64,000 bases of DNA from Lepidostoma basale (Eukaryota > Arthropoda > Insecta > Trichoptera > Lepidostomatidae): positions 1,054,001 to 1,118,000 of the forward strand of contig JAHDVF020000883.1 of NCBI GenBank assembly GCA_022606425.2. The letters are read 5' to 3'. Positions 53,925 through 64,000 of this stretch are shown here, in pieces; the first letter of the stretch is position 1; each line of letters begins with the position of its first letter. A program made the position numbers and the translations under genes. Under the pieces are notes generated by a model. That model was not told the DNA's origin and did not search any database. It saw only the letters and a list, made by a program, of their open reading frames with translations.

Positions 53925-54390
53925 CTATCTTCTTCTTCTTCTTCTTTTTGTCCTGTCACACCTCCGTGGTGCATAGGGCCTCAAGGAACCTTCTCCACCC
54001 GACTCTATCGCATGCCTGATGCTTAACATCATCCCAAGTGAGGCCTGCCGCATTAACCTCGTCCTGCAGGGTTCTTCTCCAGGTGGCTCTAGGTCTGCCT
54101 CACTTTCTCTTTCCCCCCATAGGGGACCAGTCTAGTGCACCCTGAGCGATGCAGGCTGGGTTCCGTCTCAAAGTGTGACCGGTCCACTGCCATTTGCGTC
54201 TAGCGACCTGTTCTCTAATTGGCTTTTCGCCTGCCATAGTCCAGAGAGTGGCATTTGACACTGTTTGGGGCCAATAGATTTTGAATATTGAGCGAAGGCA
54301 CCTATATATAAACACCTGGAGTTTACCAATAACGTCCGCGGTAGACTTCCAAGTCTCACTAAATGCATGTGAAAGAAGGTATGACAAGTG
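53925..54390 (-). mobile_element. RTE-like LINE (type H), 3' end
   Basis: The minus strand encodes VIGKLQVFIYRCLRSIFKIY, REQVARRKWQWTGHTLRRN, then GRPRATWRRTLQDEV and ACDRVGWRRFLEAL. The (AAG)n tail reads TCTTCTTCTTCTTCTT at ~53930. Confidence 0.85.
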
Positions 54391-54612
54391 TGTCAGGAAA
54401 GAAAAGTGTGGTGGCCTATTCTCCCTGCCTACCCTTACGACAACGGTGTGATAGTTTGTTGTTGTTGTTACAGAATCTATGATAAATCCACAACTAAATA
54501 AAATAATTAAAATATAGATTTTAATAAAACTTGAGAGAACTTGTGCTTAAAGGTGAGGTTCAATGAAACTAGCAGATTTATCAATTCACAAATCTTATTT
54601 ATTTTATTTATA
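54391..54612. other. RTE scrap and AT-rich DNA
   Basis: A short plus-strand RTE-B-like 3' end (GTGTCAGGAAAGAAAAGTGT to TTTGTTGTTGTTG) lies at ~54387-54470. Confidence 0.6.
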
Positions 54613-54949
54613 AAGTAGAACTTTGTTTATCCGGACTAATTAGGACCAGAGGTGTTCCGGATAATCAAACAGGCGCTAATTCTTTTAGCAAAATAAGGTC
54701 GAAATGGATTATTTTTCCTCCGCTCATTTATTGATTATGAAATTACAAATTTAACTGCATAAACAAGCATGTATGTAGTACAATGTACATACAAAGGCTT
54801 ACATAACTCTACAGTACTGGAAAAATATGAAGAGATTTTTTTTTAACAAGATTTCCTCATCTTTTTTTTGGAGCTAAATTACAGATTCGTTTAAATTGTG
54901 AGTATATAAGAAGAATTCAGTTGGGTTGGGTAATACCACAATGCCTCAA

Positions 54950-55405
54950 GACTAAAGTCTTCAACCAGTGCATCTTACAGGTCATAACGACGTGGAGACG
55001 TGGACATGACAGATGGTCTAGTCTACGGATTCAAGGTACCCCAATGCGCCATGGAAAGAGCCATGCTTGGAATAACCTTGAGGGACAGATTTAGAAACGA
55101 ATTTATTCGACAACAAACCAAGGTGACTGAGGTGGCTCTGAGAATGGGCGGGCTGAAGTGGCGATGGGCTGGCCATATCTGTCGGAGAACCGACAGCCGA
55201 TGGGGGAGACGGGTTCTGGAGTGGAGACTGCGTACAGGATTGCGCAGAGTTGGATGTCCCCCTGTCCGCTGGACCGACAATCTGAAGAGGATCGCTGGAC
55301 ATGGATGGATGGGAGCGGCAATCAATAGGGGGCGGTGGCGTGCTTTGGGAGAGGCCTAAATTCAGCAGTGGATGACAGACGGCTGATGATGTTGATGAAT
55401 TGAGT
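54950..55405 (+). mobile_element. RTE-like LINE (type F), 3' end
   Basis: A plus-strand frame (to 55359) encodes PQCAMERAMLGITLRDRFRN, LKWRWAGHICRRTDSRWGRR, VGCPPVRWTDNLKRIAG, WRALGEA, followed by a GATGATGTTGATGA tail. The same type lies at 62400. Confidence 0.85.
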
Positions 55406-55633
55406 TGAGCTGCTTTTCTCTTGCTCTTTACACCATGATAGCGCAGTTTCTAATGCTGTAAAGGATTCTCTCCATGACTGATTCGTTCTTCTTCATCATA
55501 CTCATTTGAGCTTTCATCAACCCACACCCCACGTTATGCGGGTGTGGTGGGTAAACTTAGTCATGCGTAGGTCACAGTAGAACGCTTCATCATCTCGGCT
55601 TGTCTGGATAATTGACGTTCCGGTTAACTGAAA

Positions 55634-55905
55634 ACTAACTAACTAACTTACCATCACGCCGTCTCCCCGGAGGGGTAGGCAGAAAGAATGGAACGCCACA
55701 CTGTTCTGTCCTGACATACGTATCTCGCTTCCTCTACATTCATACATCTTGTCATGCACGCACGTCGATTTTTCTGACTCCTCACGTGACCGACATTCAA
55801 TATTTGATTGATTTGATCGTGCCACGTTTTCCTCGGCCTTCCTCCATTTCTAGCTCCGTTCACGCCGTTTACATATACCTTCTTTACCATTCTGTCTTCA
55901 TTTTT
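55634..55905 (-). mobile_element. RTE-A-like LINE 3' end
   Basis: Plus-strand CTAACTAACTAACTTACC is the reversed tail. The minus strand encodes [36 protein letters not shown]. It belongs to the VNGVNGARN subfamily also seen at 12690. Confidence 0.88.
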
Positions 55906-55949
55906 TTTTTTCCGGTTAACTGATGTCCGGATAAACGACGTTTTACTGT

Positions 55950-56286
55950 ACAATACAAAATTAAATATTGATTATTAATTTTTATGACTACTGCCATCTA
56001 TTGAATTTACATAAAACAATTTATTAGCAAAAACTAAAACCATTTACAATTGTTAACGTTTGACACTTGTGTATTGAAATCAATAGATGGCGCTGAATTT
56101 CACTAGTAACTTTACTGCTACTAATATCTTGTTATTTTTTTTACTAAATATTTGATTTTTTTTTTTTTTACATATAGGCAGCACATTATTGTGTTTATTT
56201 AAAAAAAATATTGTAGAGGCTTGATCATCTAATAAACAGAATAAATAATTTTAATAGATGAAGGAAGTATTTTAAATTTGTATAAA
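55950..56286. other. AT-rich DNA, no feature recognised
   Basis: No repeat family or coding frame recognised. Confidence 0.4.
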
Positions 56287-56452
56287 AACTAACTAACTAA
56301 CTAACCATCACGCCGTCTCCCCGAAAGGGTAGGCAGAAAGAATGGTCTGTCACACTTTTACTGATGCTGCACTCCATCCTTCTCTTTTCGCCCCGCGGGA
56401 GACGCGGTGTGATGGGTTGCGAACCTCATCGCCACCAATAAGCATCTCCCGC
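56287..56452 (-). mobile_element. Mini-RTE element M3
   Basis: Same structure as M2: reversed tail CTAACTAACTAACTAACC, RTE-A 3' end, the shared junction TTTTACTGATG, then the RTE-A 5' end up to CATCTCCCGC. Confidence 0.92.
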
Positions 56453-57955
56453 AAAAAAATATATAATTCGCTAATACAGAGCAAATACTGCATAATAAAA
56501 GATCCAATACATTAATAAGTAAAAATGTCATTTAAAAATTACACATTAGGCAAAGTTGTTAAAAAATAAATGAAAGATGTAGGAATCTAAACACAAAGCT
56601 AGCATTTTTTTCACCGTATTTTACAGACTATCAGATGCAATTTTTTCTTAAAGAAATTGCCTCCAAAATTCAAGTGCGTCTTTTACTCGAAATTAATAAA
56701 AAATGTCCAGTGTTTGATTTAAAATTCCAGCCAGTCTTAAAAATGGCCTTATATTCGATGCCATGGGAAACCTATTTTATCAATCTGGCAACATTGGCAG
56801 TGCACCGATGCGACGAACATGAGTTGTGGGGATTCCCAAGTTTGCTAACACTGTCTCCCTCCCGCCCCGCTATCAGAAATCCAGAACATTATCTTTGAGG
56901 CGTCATTGCAGTCTATGGTGCCAGTGAACAGGAATTGAACAGTACAATATTTTGTTAGTAGCTAGTTTTGCAAAGGAAAAAAATAAAAGGTTTTCATGTG
57001 ATGCGGGTTTTCATATGATTGAAAGTTATAACTAGGGTTCGGAATTGACAAAAAACATATTTTTTCCTGGGTTTAGCATTCAAAAAGACACAGTTTTTTG
57101 GTTTTGAGATCTACATACCCCCTTTAACCCTATATTAGGGAATATAAAAGCATATTTCAGGGTTAAGCAAATATTTAAGAATATTTCAGGCTTTTCGCGG
57201 TGATACTAATTAAATGGCATATTTTTGTTCATATTGTAAGTAGTCTCCCTTTCGAACTTGGTACTGTTGTGGCAAGGAAAACTGGACATAGCGGAGAAGA
57301 TACCTTCCCCCCAAAGAACTCCCAAACCCCGCTTCCACCGGAGCCTATTGTTTCGGGGTGGAGTACGTGGATCCAAGCATCGCTTCTAGTACGTTAAACA
57401 CGGAGAAAAGGTAAAGGAGAAGACTATCATAAATAATGAAAATATATATATTTTTTTTATTAAGTTAATTTAATTATTATTTTCTATGTTTATTTTTAGT
57501 GTACTTATTATAATAAGTAGATTTTACACTAAAAATAAACATAGAAAATTTTTTAATAAACTTTTTTTATTTTCAATATTTACAATGAACTTCTACCAAG
57601 AAATTTCAATCAACAACATAAATAATTTGAAGACTATCATGCCATTGACAAAGTTATGACGTCGCATAATGATCCAAAAACAATTCACAATTGTCCAGCG
57701 ATGGTTGAAAAGCTGTTGGCACGGGACGTCATTTTGACTTCGGTTAGGGAAAAACCAATCATTGATGTGATCAAGAGAAAGGGTGGACCTTGCCAGGAAA
57801 AGCTGCAGGCTGTAATGGATCTACATTCCGCCCAGGAAGTAATTAAAAAATAATAATCCACCTTGCTGGAAGAACGTGTGGATGGCGTCATCAATGATTG
57901 CACAATCTACAAGTTCGAGAGTTAGTTCTCCCTTCATTTGTATAAAAGAAATGTA
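56453..57955. other. Intergenic DNA with a hairpin; no gene recognised
   Basis: Contains a perfect 23-bp inverted repeat (57481-57503 and 57525-57547; TTTCTATGTTTATTTTTAGT and its inverse). Open frames of 87 codons (56635) and 65 codons (57656) show no recognisable domain. Confidence 0.45.
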
Positions 57956-57959
57956 AAAT

Positions 57960-58165
57960 GAAAAAATAAGCCGAAGAAGCAAATGAAAATGTCATCACCA
58001 AATTAATCAAATGTCGTTCAAGTTTGAAATCGGAAAAATCGACGAACGTGCGTGTCACGATATATGAATATGTATCTCAAGAGGTGTGTCTGGAGAGAAC
58101 GATGGGCGGTCCATCCTTTCTATCTACTCTTTCGTCGGAATCGTCATGATGATTAGTTAGTTCAT
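57960..58165 (+). mobile_element. Degraded RTE LINE 3' end
   Basis: Plus-strand match to the HDQIN, NRRACM and CQ..VWRSIL region and a residual GTTAGTTAG tail. Confidence 0.65.
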
Positions 58166-58349
58166 GGAATCTTTATTTAGAAAATACTAGCAAATTGTGA
58201 TTTATTTTAAATTTCATAATAACACGTAATACTTAAGCCAGAAGATCCAAGTCCAAGTCCAAGTTTAAGATTGTTATTTTGTACAATCGAAACCAGTAAT
58301 AAGTTTCTTTTTATATATACTTTGTATACAACACATTTATTAAAAAAAA

Positions 58350-58596
58350 AGATCAAACATGTTTCGGATTAACCAACCCTTCATCAGTGATATAATAAAA
58401 ATATTTAAAATATTATATTTTTTTTTACAAATATGGTCAGTTTTGACATGTCACAATGATTTATTTTGGATTTTATAACGTTCCATTATAACATCTGTCA
58501 AAACTGACTATATTTGTAAACAACTTTATAATATTTTAAATAATATCACTGATGAAGGGCTGGTTAGACCGAAACATGTTTGATATTTGATATATT
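58350..58596. repeat. Foldback element with hammerhead-like cores
   Basis: Arms of ~100 bp (58350-58460 and 58492-58596) are inverted copies. Each arm carries CACTGATGAAGGG..., a 5-bp stem with loop GGTT, then CGAAACATGTTTGAT, read on the plus strand in the right arm and the minus strand in the left. This is the CUGAUGA-helix-GAAA arrangement of hammerhead ribozymes. Confidence 0.65.
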
Positions 58597-58887
58597 TTTT
58601 TAAATAAATGTGAGTGCTGTTTACGAATTATACAAAAAATAAAAATTAAACATCTACAACACAAAGTTATGGCGAACATAGAAGAAAATCTGTTATAAGT
58701 TTTTATTTTTAATGTAGTTAAATATTTGTTTTCATACACGTTAAAATTTTCGCACTTAACAACACAAAATTTTTCTTCTTTCATTCTCTACACATACAAC
58801 GATAATCTGAACAAAATTCTAAATAACCCAGAACCGTTCTCGGGCATGCGCATCATGTGCATTTCGATTTACTTTTTGAAAGAATGC

Positions 58888-59392
58888 ACAATGGTGTTCT
58901 TCTACCGACCCTTATGTATGGAAGCGAAGCATGGAACTGGCAAAAGAAGGATGAAAGTAGAATAAATGCAGTTGAAATGAGATCTCTTAGAATAATGTGT
59001 GGATACTCTGTGTATGATAGAGTGCCGAATGAAAATATAAGAAGTGAATGCGGCGCGAATGATGGTGTCATGAACAAAATAATGAAAGGATCATTAAGAT
59101 GGTTTGGACATATTGAAAGAATGAATGAAGAAAGAATGGTAAAAAAATTATATGTTAACGATGTAAATGAAACCAGAAATAGAGGAAGACCGAGGAAAAC
59201 GTGTCACGATCAAATAAATCAAATATTGAATGTCGGCCATGTGAGGAGTCAGAGAAATCGACGCGCGTGCATGACACGATGTATGAATGTTGAGGAAGCG
59301 AGAGAAATATGTCAGAAAAGAAAAGTGTGGCAGTCCATTCTTTCTGCCTACTCCTTCGGGGAGACGGCGTCATGGTTAGTTACTTAGTTAGT
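58888..59392 (+). mobile_element. RTE-A LINE 3' end with open frame
   Basis: The plus strand encodes [68 protein letters not shown], and a worn GTTAGTTACTTAG tail. The frame is open; the copy is 5'-truncated at ~58888. Confidence 0.92.
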
Positions 59393-59948
59393 TTTTTTAA
59401 GAATGAAGTATTCCTCTCTTGCTATTGTATATTCAAAATATTCTCAAACTGTTTCTCGACGACATCCAGGTTTTTGCCTATTGATATATTATATTATAAT
59501 ATTATGACTATTTGGTCAGTCTGTCGAATTAAATGAAGATGACGAAGTGGCAAACTCATTGTTGAAAAAAAAATCATTTAATATTATTTATTAGATATTT
59601 GTTATTATTTCTTGAACAATGATGTAAAACTCCATATTAGATAATTAATATGTAAGTAAACATCTGTTTTATACTAGTTTAATTATATTTTAAGGAAATG
59701 AAACAGACATTTGATACTGCCTTAGCAAGGCGAAACTTGTCAGTCCCAAAATATATAATGAAACTTCTAAAAAACAGACATTTTCATTCGTTTTTATTCA
59801 TTCATTCATTATTCAAGGTATTATTATTTTTTTGATTAGTTATGGTTATCATTACTCATATTTAATATTGATGAGAGATCTGTTTCCTATAAGTTTCCTT
59901 GTATTTGAAGGAAGTGGCATGTTTCAGCTTGGTAAGGCATTATCAAAT
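59393..59948. other. AT-rich DNA, small shared repeats only
   Basis: 59728-59790 (GCGAAACTTGTCAGTCCC...) recurs at ~29905-29965, and ~59600-59640 recurs inverted at 13396-13435. No gene recognised. Confidence 0.45.
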
Positions 59949-60120
59949 GTAACTAACTAACTAACTAACTAACCATCACGCCGTCTCCCCGAAAGGGTAG
60001 GCAGAAAGAATGGACTGCCACACTTTTACTGATGCGGCAATCCATCCTTCTCTTTTCGCCCCGCGGGAGACGCGGTGTGATGGGTTGCGAACCTCACCGC
60101 CATCAATAGGCATCTCCCGC
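59949..60120 (-). mobile_element. Mini-RTE element M4
   Basis: Reversed (GTTA)5-like tail, RTE-A 3' end, shared junction TTTTACTGATGCGGC, RTE-A 5' end to CATCTCCCGC. From the ATG at the 5' end this copy keeps a 45-codon open frame to the LINE's own stop codon; the other three copies are interrupted. Confidence 0.92.
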
Positions 60121-60842
60121 GCACACTTCGATCGTCCAACACCCACAAAATAAATTTAAAACAAATAATATAAAATACAATGATATAAAATAAAATAACA
60201 AAATAATAATAATTTAACACAAAATGTTCTTTTAGATGGTGCACATATTGTCTATTTAATTTATGTTCCACGAATCCATCGTTTTTTTTAATTTAGCACA
60301 TAATTTAATAATACATAATGTTTTTTTCGATGTTGCACACGTTGACATGGACGATCCCGACTTTTGTGTTTATTTAATCTATGTTACACGTATCCACCTT
60401 TTTTAAATTAGCTGTAACTAGGCACTTAACCAGCAAGAACTTAAAAATAATATTGAAGAAATTATTCAAATTGTCATTGGAACAAACGAAAAATTTATTT
60501 TTACACCTGTCAATTATATAAACGATAAAACTAATATAATTTTAACAGCAAAACAGTACAAACGTATTACGTGTCACAATTAACTAATATAAAGTGCGGC
60601 AACAGTTAAATTGACCAAAACAATTCACTTATACACGAAATATCTCCAAATTTACAGGAGCACCGCACCACATGAACCAAACCAAATTTTCAAAATCAGA
60701 ATCAAATGTATCGAATGTATCGAGAATCAAATGCGTTGCTGTTTATATATGAGAGTTAATGAAGCAGAATATGGTACTAAAGTTAATAATTCGTGTTAAC
60801 AATACATAGGAGATAAGAAAAGAACCCCAAAACATATAAACT
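60121..60842. other. AT-rich DNA, no feature recognised
   Basis: No coding or repeat family recognised. Confidence 0.4.
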
Positions 60843-61060
60843 AAACTAACTAATTAACCATCACGCCGTCTCCCCGAAGTGGTAAGTATAAATAATGGTC
60901 CGCCACGCTGTTTTTTCCTGACATACTTATCTCGATTCCTAAACATTGTGTCATGCATGTCATGACTCTTTACGTGTCCGACATTTAATATTTGATTGAT
61001 TTGTTCGACCCACGTTTTCCTTTATTTCTTGTTCCGTTTACATCGTTTACATACGAGTAT
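60843..61060 (-). mobile_element. RTE-A-like LINE 3' end
   Basis: Reversed tail CTAACTAATTAACC, GC-rich end, and the minus-strand CMT..FNV and NQINQILNV blocks with deletions. Confidence 0.75.
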
Positions 61061-61204
61061 ATGTACGAGTACTTTAATTATCATATAAAATATATAAAGT
61101 ATTTCGTGATCATTTATATAAATAAATTAAACGTTGTTAAATTAAGTATTAAGAATATATTAGCAATTTTCACGGGCCGCCACTGCCCAAAGAAATAATC
61201 TTGA

Positions 61205-61500
61205 AGTCAATGTGACTGTAACGAAATCAAGCCAAGAATGAGACCTTGAGGCACGCCTGATTTACAGGAAATTCAATGGATCTGTGACCATCAATTTTCA
61301 CTGTCAAGGTATAATATTAAAAAAGTCTAATTGGTATTTAAATCCAGAAAAATTAAAAGAACAATATACACACAAATTGCTTTTTCAGTTCGCTTGTTTT
61401 AAACCTTATCTGTTGTTATCCTGGGGTATTATAAATATACCATATGATCAAAGGGAATTTAACTTATTTGTTCCCTACAATTATGTCTAAGGGGCTATAA
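61205..61500. mobile_element. Possible Jockey-type reverse-transcriptase scraps
   Basis: The minus strand at ~61215-61265 encodes GVPQGLILG-like residues (CCAAGAATGAGACCTTGAGG on the plus strand). The plus strand at 61440-61490 encodes FNLFVPYNYV. Both are weak. Confidence 0.35.
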
Positions 61501-61717
61501 ATTTATGCTCCAAATTACCTTACAGAAGCAATTCAAAACTCTTCTGTATTGAAGGCGATTCGTCTTCTCAATGAGTTGGGATCTCTTTAGATGTAACCAC
61601 AGAGAATTTACGAGTTTTACGAGCCCTTTTGGTACCTTTTGTAAATCTGATATTTTATTTATAATTCATTTTCGACTACGGTGGAAATGGTTCGACGTTT
61701 AAAATGTTTAATACTAC

Positions 61718-62386
61718 TGTGGGGATTTTGTGGTGCGGGGAGTTGAAGGGAGTTGAAGGGGTCACCACTGTGGGGGTGATGACAGGCCGTCGTCGGGGTC
61801 ACCACTGTGGGGGGTTGTGGTGACGAGTTGAAAGACGGCGGGGGTTTCAGCGTTTATTGCGGATCACAAGTAATTACACGTAACTGTATGATATACTCGT
61901 GATGGAGCGTGGCTGGATGTCGATGGCAGCGGGGCGGAGTCCGGTGGTGAGTCGTAGAGGATGAGGGCTCGCTGGGCGGTATCGTCGAGTGGCTGGAGCG
62001 AGGAGTCGTCGGAGGTTTCTCGTACGTAGACTGGGTAGTGGAGACTCGTGTCTCTTCGAGATCGCGATACTGGCTGACGTTTAGAGTGGACTGACTTAGC
62101 TTCGTAGCGCGGCGTCGGAGGGAGTCCGATATCCCTCGTGGCGTAGACTCGCGTCTGTTAGAAGTCGTAAGAGTAACTGATCCTATTGGGTGCTCGGAAG
62201 TACTGCTTTTATATGCTTTGCTTTCGTCATCTACGATGACCGACCTAATGACCAAACCTGAACGAATCTAGGCCTCCGTGTCATCAAATTTGATAAGTAG
62301 GTCTTGGGTCAGCGTTTTTGTGTTTATTCGTGTCATGTATTTTTTCATGAAATATGTTTATCTGGGTTATGCATTTAACCCCGACA
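61718..62386 (-). mobile_element. Solo LTR of an LTR retrotransposon
   Basis: The 669-bp block starts TGTGGGG and ends CCCCGACA (TG...CA), with the 4-bp duplication CTAC at 61714-61717 and 62387-62390. On the minus strand a TATAAAAG box (~62212) is followed by a GC-richer region and AATAAA (~61857), the expected promoter and polyadenylation order. No internal coding region or second LTR is present. The 133-codon frame inside is not a recognised protein. Confidence 0.75.
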
Positions 62387-62399
62387 CTACTATATATTG

Positions 62400-62835
62400 C
62401 ATGAGCTGCTTTCGTTGAACTGTCCTATATCCTTAAGTCCAAAAGATTCGCGAACCACTTGAAGAAAAATACTCGTAGATTTGACATATGCATCCTCTCA
62501 GTAATGACATACGGGCTGGAAACAGTTACGTTTACAAGAAGAACAATATAGAAACTCCAAGTGACCCAGCGGGCAATGGAGAGGAGGATGTTGAATATCA
62601 GTCTGTGAGACAGGAAGCGAAATGAATGGATGAGAGAAAGGACCCAAGTTGCGAACGCAGCATGCAAAATAGTCTCGTTTAATTGGAATTGGGCCGGCCA
62701 TATAGCGAGGACAACGGATGATCGGTGGACAAGACGCACCCTGGAGTGGCGACCGAGAACCGGCCATAGAAATCCTGGCAGACCACAAGCCAGATGGTCT
62801 GATTATATCAAGAGAGTGGCAAGAGGGAGTGGCGA
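62400..62835 (+). mobile_element. Type F LINE fragment
   Basis: Plus-strand YGLETVTFTRRTI, QVTQRAMERRMLNIS, RERTQVANAACKIV, WNWAGHIARTTDDRWTRRTL, GRPQARWSDYIKRVARG. Several stops. The tail is lost. Confidence 0.82.
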
Positions 62836-62839
62836 CCAG

Positions 62840-63130
62840 CAGAGCTTGTATTGTATCCTTTCTGGACATTTCAGCCAGTGGAGCTCCTTAAGATGCTGTG
62901 TTATGTGGTAACTCTTTGGCACACCCATTATCAGTCTTGCTGCTGCATTGAATGCAGACTGGAGTTTATTTGTTTGCTGTTTGGGGATGTTGGCGTAGAC
63001 TCCATTGCAGTAATCTAGTCGGGACACGACGAAGGAATTGATTAATGTTTTAAAACTGTCAACGGGAATATTTCTTTTTATGGATCTTAATTGCCTTAGA
63101 TGAAAGAAGCAATTGCTGACTGCTTTATTG
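62840..63130 (-). mobile_element. CR1-like LINE (type L) fragment
   Basis: The minus strand encodes [36 protein letters not shown] and [19 protein letters not shown], as in 36800-37600. Confidence 0.85.
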
Positions 63131-63430
63131 ATGGGCTATGTATAGGCTATGTGTTATTCGAATGACTGAAATTGCCACAATGAGACATACCATGCTGAAA
63201 GGTCCTACAAAATTCCATTCCAAAACCTATAAAATGCCGTGAAACGCCACCTTGCATGACAACAGCAAGACTTCCAGTAAGTCCAATTCCCTGGCGTCCT
63301 AGAGTGGTCCTCGTGAGTCCCGGGCCATGTGATCACTGACCTTACCACCAGGTCATAGCAGACAGGCAGAGGGCGTATGGCGTATCTTCGACGTCGCAAA
63401 TCCATGACCCATCAGCTAAGAGAAGGTAAC
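63131..63430. other. No feature recognised
   Basis: No family or gene identified. Confidence 0.4.
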
Positions 63431-63431
63431 C

Positions 63432-63915
63432 ATTCATTCATTCATTCATTTCTCGGCGCTACATCCCGGTGTGGGACTCTCTTCCACAATGGTCCTCCAC
63501 TGACTTCTGTCTCTTGCCATCTTTCTCCATTCTCCAGCTCCTTCCATTTTCTCCCAATCTTCTTCCACGCAATCCGCCCATCTTTTCCTCGATCTGCTTC
63601 TTGTTCTCTTTTCGCGGGGCACCCATCTGGATATAATTTGCGGTGTTCTACCCTCTGGCATTCTTTCCACATGGCCAGCCCACCGTAGGCGTTGAGACTT
63701 ACAGAATCTCACTACTGTTTCTTGGTTAATCAGTTCTTCAATTTCAAGGTTTCTTTTAATTCTGTAAGTCCCATCCTCCAGCGTGGGTCCAAACATTTTT
63801 CTCAGTAAGGGAAGGTAACCCCTGTAGAAAATTCTCGTGGAAGGCAACGGAAACCATTCGAGCAACACTTCCCAGGAAATCACGTTCCCAGGATCAAATA
63901 TGTCAGAGGGACTTG
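63432..63915 (-). mobile_element. RTE-like LINE (type I), 3' end
   Basis: A minus-strand frame (63919-63446) encodes MFGPTLEDGTYRIKRNLEIE, VRFCKSQRLRWAGHVERMPE, RSRKRWADCVEEDW and W..IVEESPTPGCSAEK. The tail is (GAAT)n, seen as CATTCATTCATTCATT at ~63432-63450. Confidence 0.88.
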
Positions 63916-64000
63916 ACACGGCACTATAAGACGATTATACAATAAGTTATGTAATTATGTTTTTATAACGAAATAACCTCAAATTCGTTCTGATTAAACT

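Larger units (their letters stand above)
54613..55949 (-). mobile_element. pogo/Tigger-like element with two nested LINEs
   Basis: The left end AGTAGAACTTTGTTTATCCG and the right end GATAAACGACGTTTTACTGT are inverted copies in the style of pogo/Tigger elements. Minus-strand DNA at ~55420-55510 encodes LMKAQMSMMKKNESVMERIL, possibly the transposase C terminus. Type F LINE DNA (~54950-55400) and RTE-A-like DNA (55634-55905) are inserted in it. Confidence 0.65.

Noticed and set aside
56635..56898. 87-codon frame
   Set aside because: No recognisable domain, no splice context and no repeat support.
57656..57853. 65-codon frame
   Set aside because: Open but unrecognised. It could be a transposon scrap; evidence is too thin for a gene call.
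61854..62255. 133-codon Ser/Thr-rich frame
   Set aside because: It lies within the solo LTR, spans its presumed promoter and has no family resemblance.

Overview
The window is eukaryotic nuclear DNA, almost certainly from an insect or another arthropod. It is AT-rich, has one multi-exon gene with GT-AG introns, carries short CCTAA tracts (the insect telomere motif), and is dominated by RTE, CR1 and Jockey non-LTR retrotransposons, tRNA-headed SINEs and hAT, mariner, piggyBac and pogo relatives. I cannot fix the order; Lepidoptera is plausible.

The only host gene I can support is GTP cyclohydrolase I (GCH1; Drosophila Punch), on the plus strand from 22375 to 40999. Six coding exons join in phase to a 345-residue enzyme with all zinc and catalytic residues in place. 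The 1,038 coding bases are spread over 18.6 kb because every intron holds repeats: a 153-bp higher-order satellite, a degraded minisatellite, nested LINEs, SINEs and DNA elements.

Family labels below are mine. RTE-A, RTE-B and RTE-C are related LINEs ending in GTTA, TTG or GTTA-type tails. Types D to K are other RTE/BovB-like 3' ends with other microsatellite tails. L is CR1-like and M is Jockey/CR1-like. SINE1 and SINE2 are two tRNA-headed families. R4 is an unclassified repeat with five copies.

Layout: 1-13 kb is LINE debris, SINEs and two mariner remnants. 13-18 kb holds SINEs, a hAT MITE, and two hAT elements stacked at one target site, one of them carrying a mariner MITE. 18-22 kb is a hAT element containing a nearly full-length RTE-A LINE. 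22-41 kb is GCH1. 41-48 kb is the 3' flank with CCTAA motifs and a three-level nest. 48-51 kb is a second nearly full-length RTE-A LINE. 51-64 kb is repeat debris with a pogo-like element and a solo LTR.

The most interesting system is the RTE-A LINE and its short derivative. The LINE's first and last ~55 bp are inverted copies of each other. Four ~165-bp elements consist only of those two ends joined at the same junction, one of them inserted in another LINE with a target-site duplication. This looks like a palindromic, internally deleted, non-autonomous retroelement moved in trans by the LINE.
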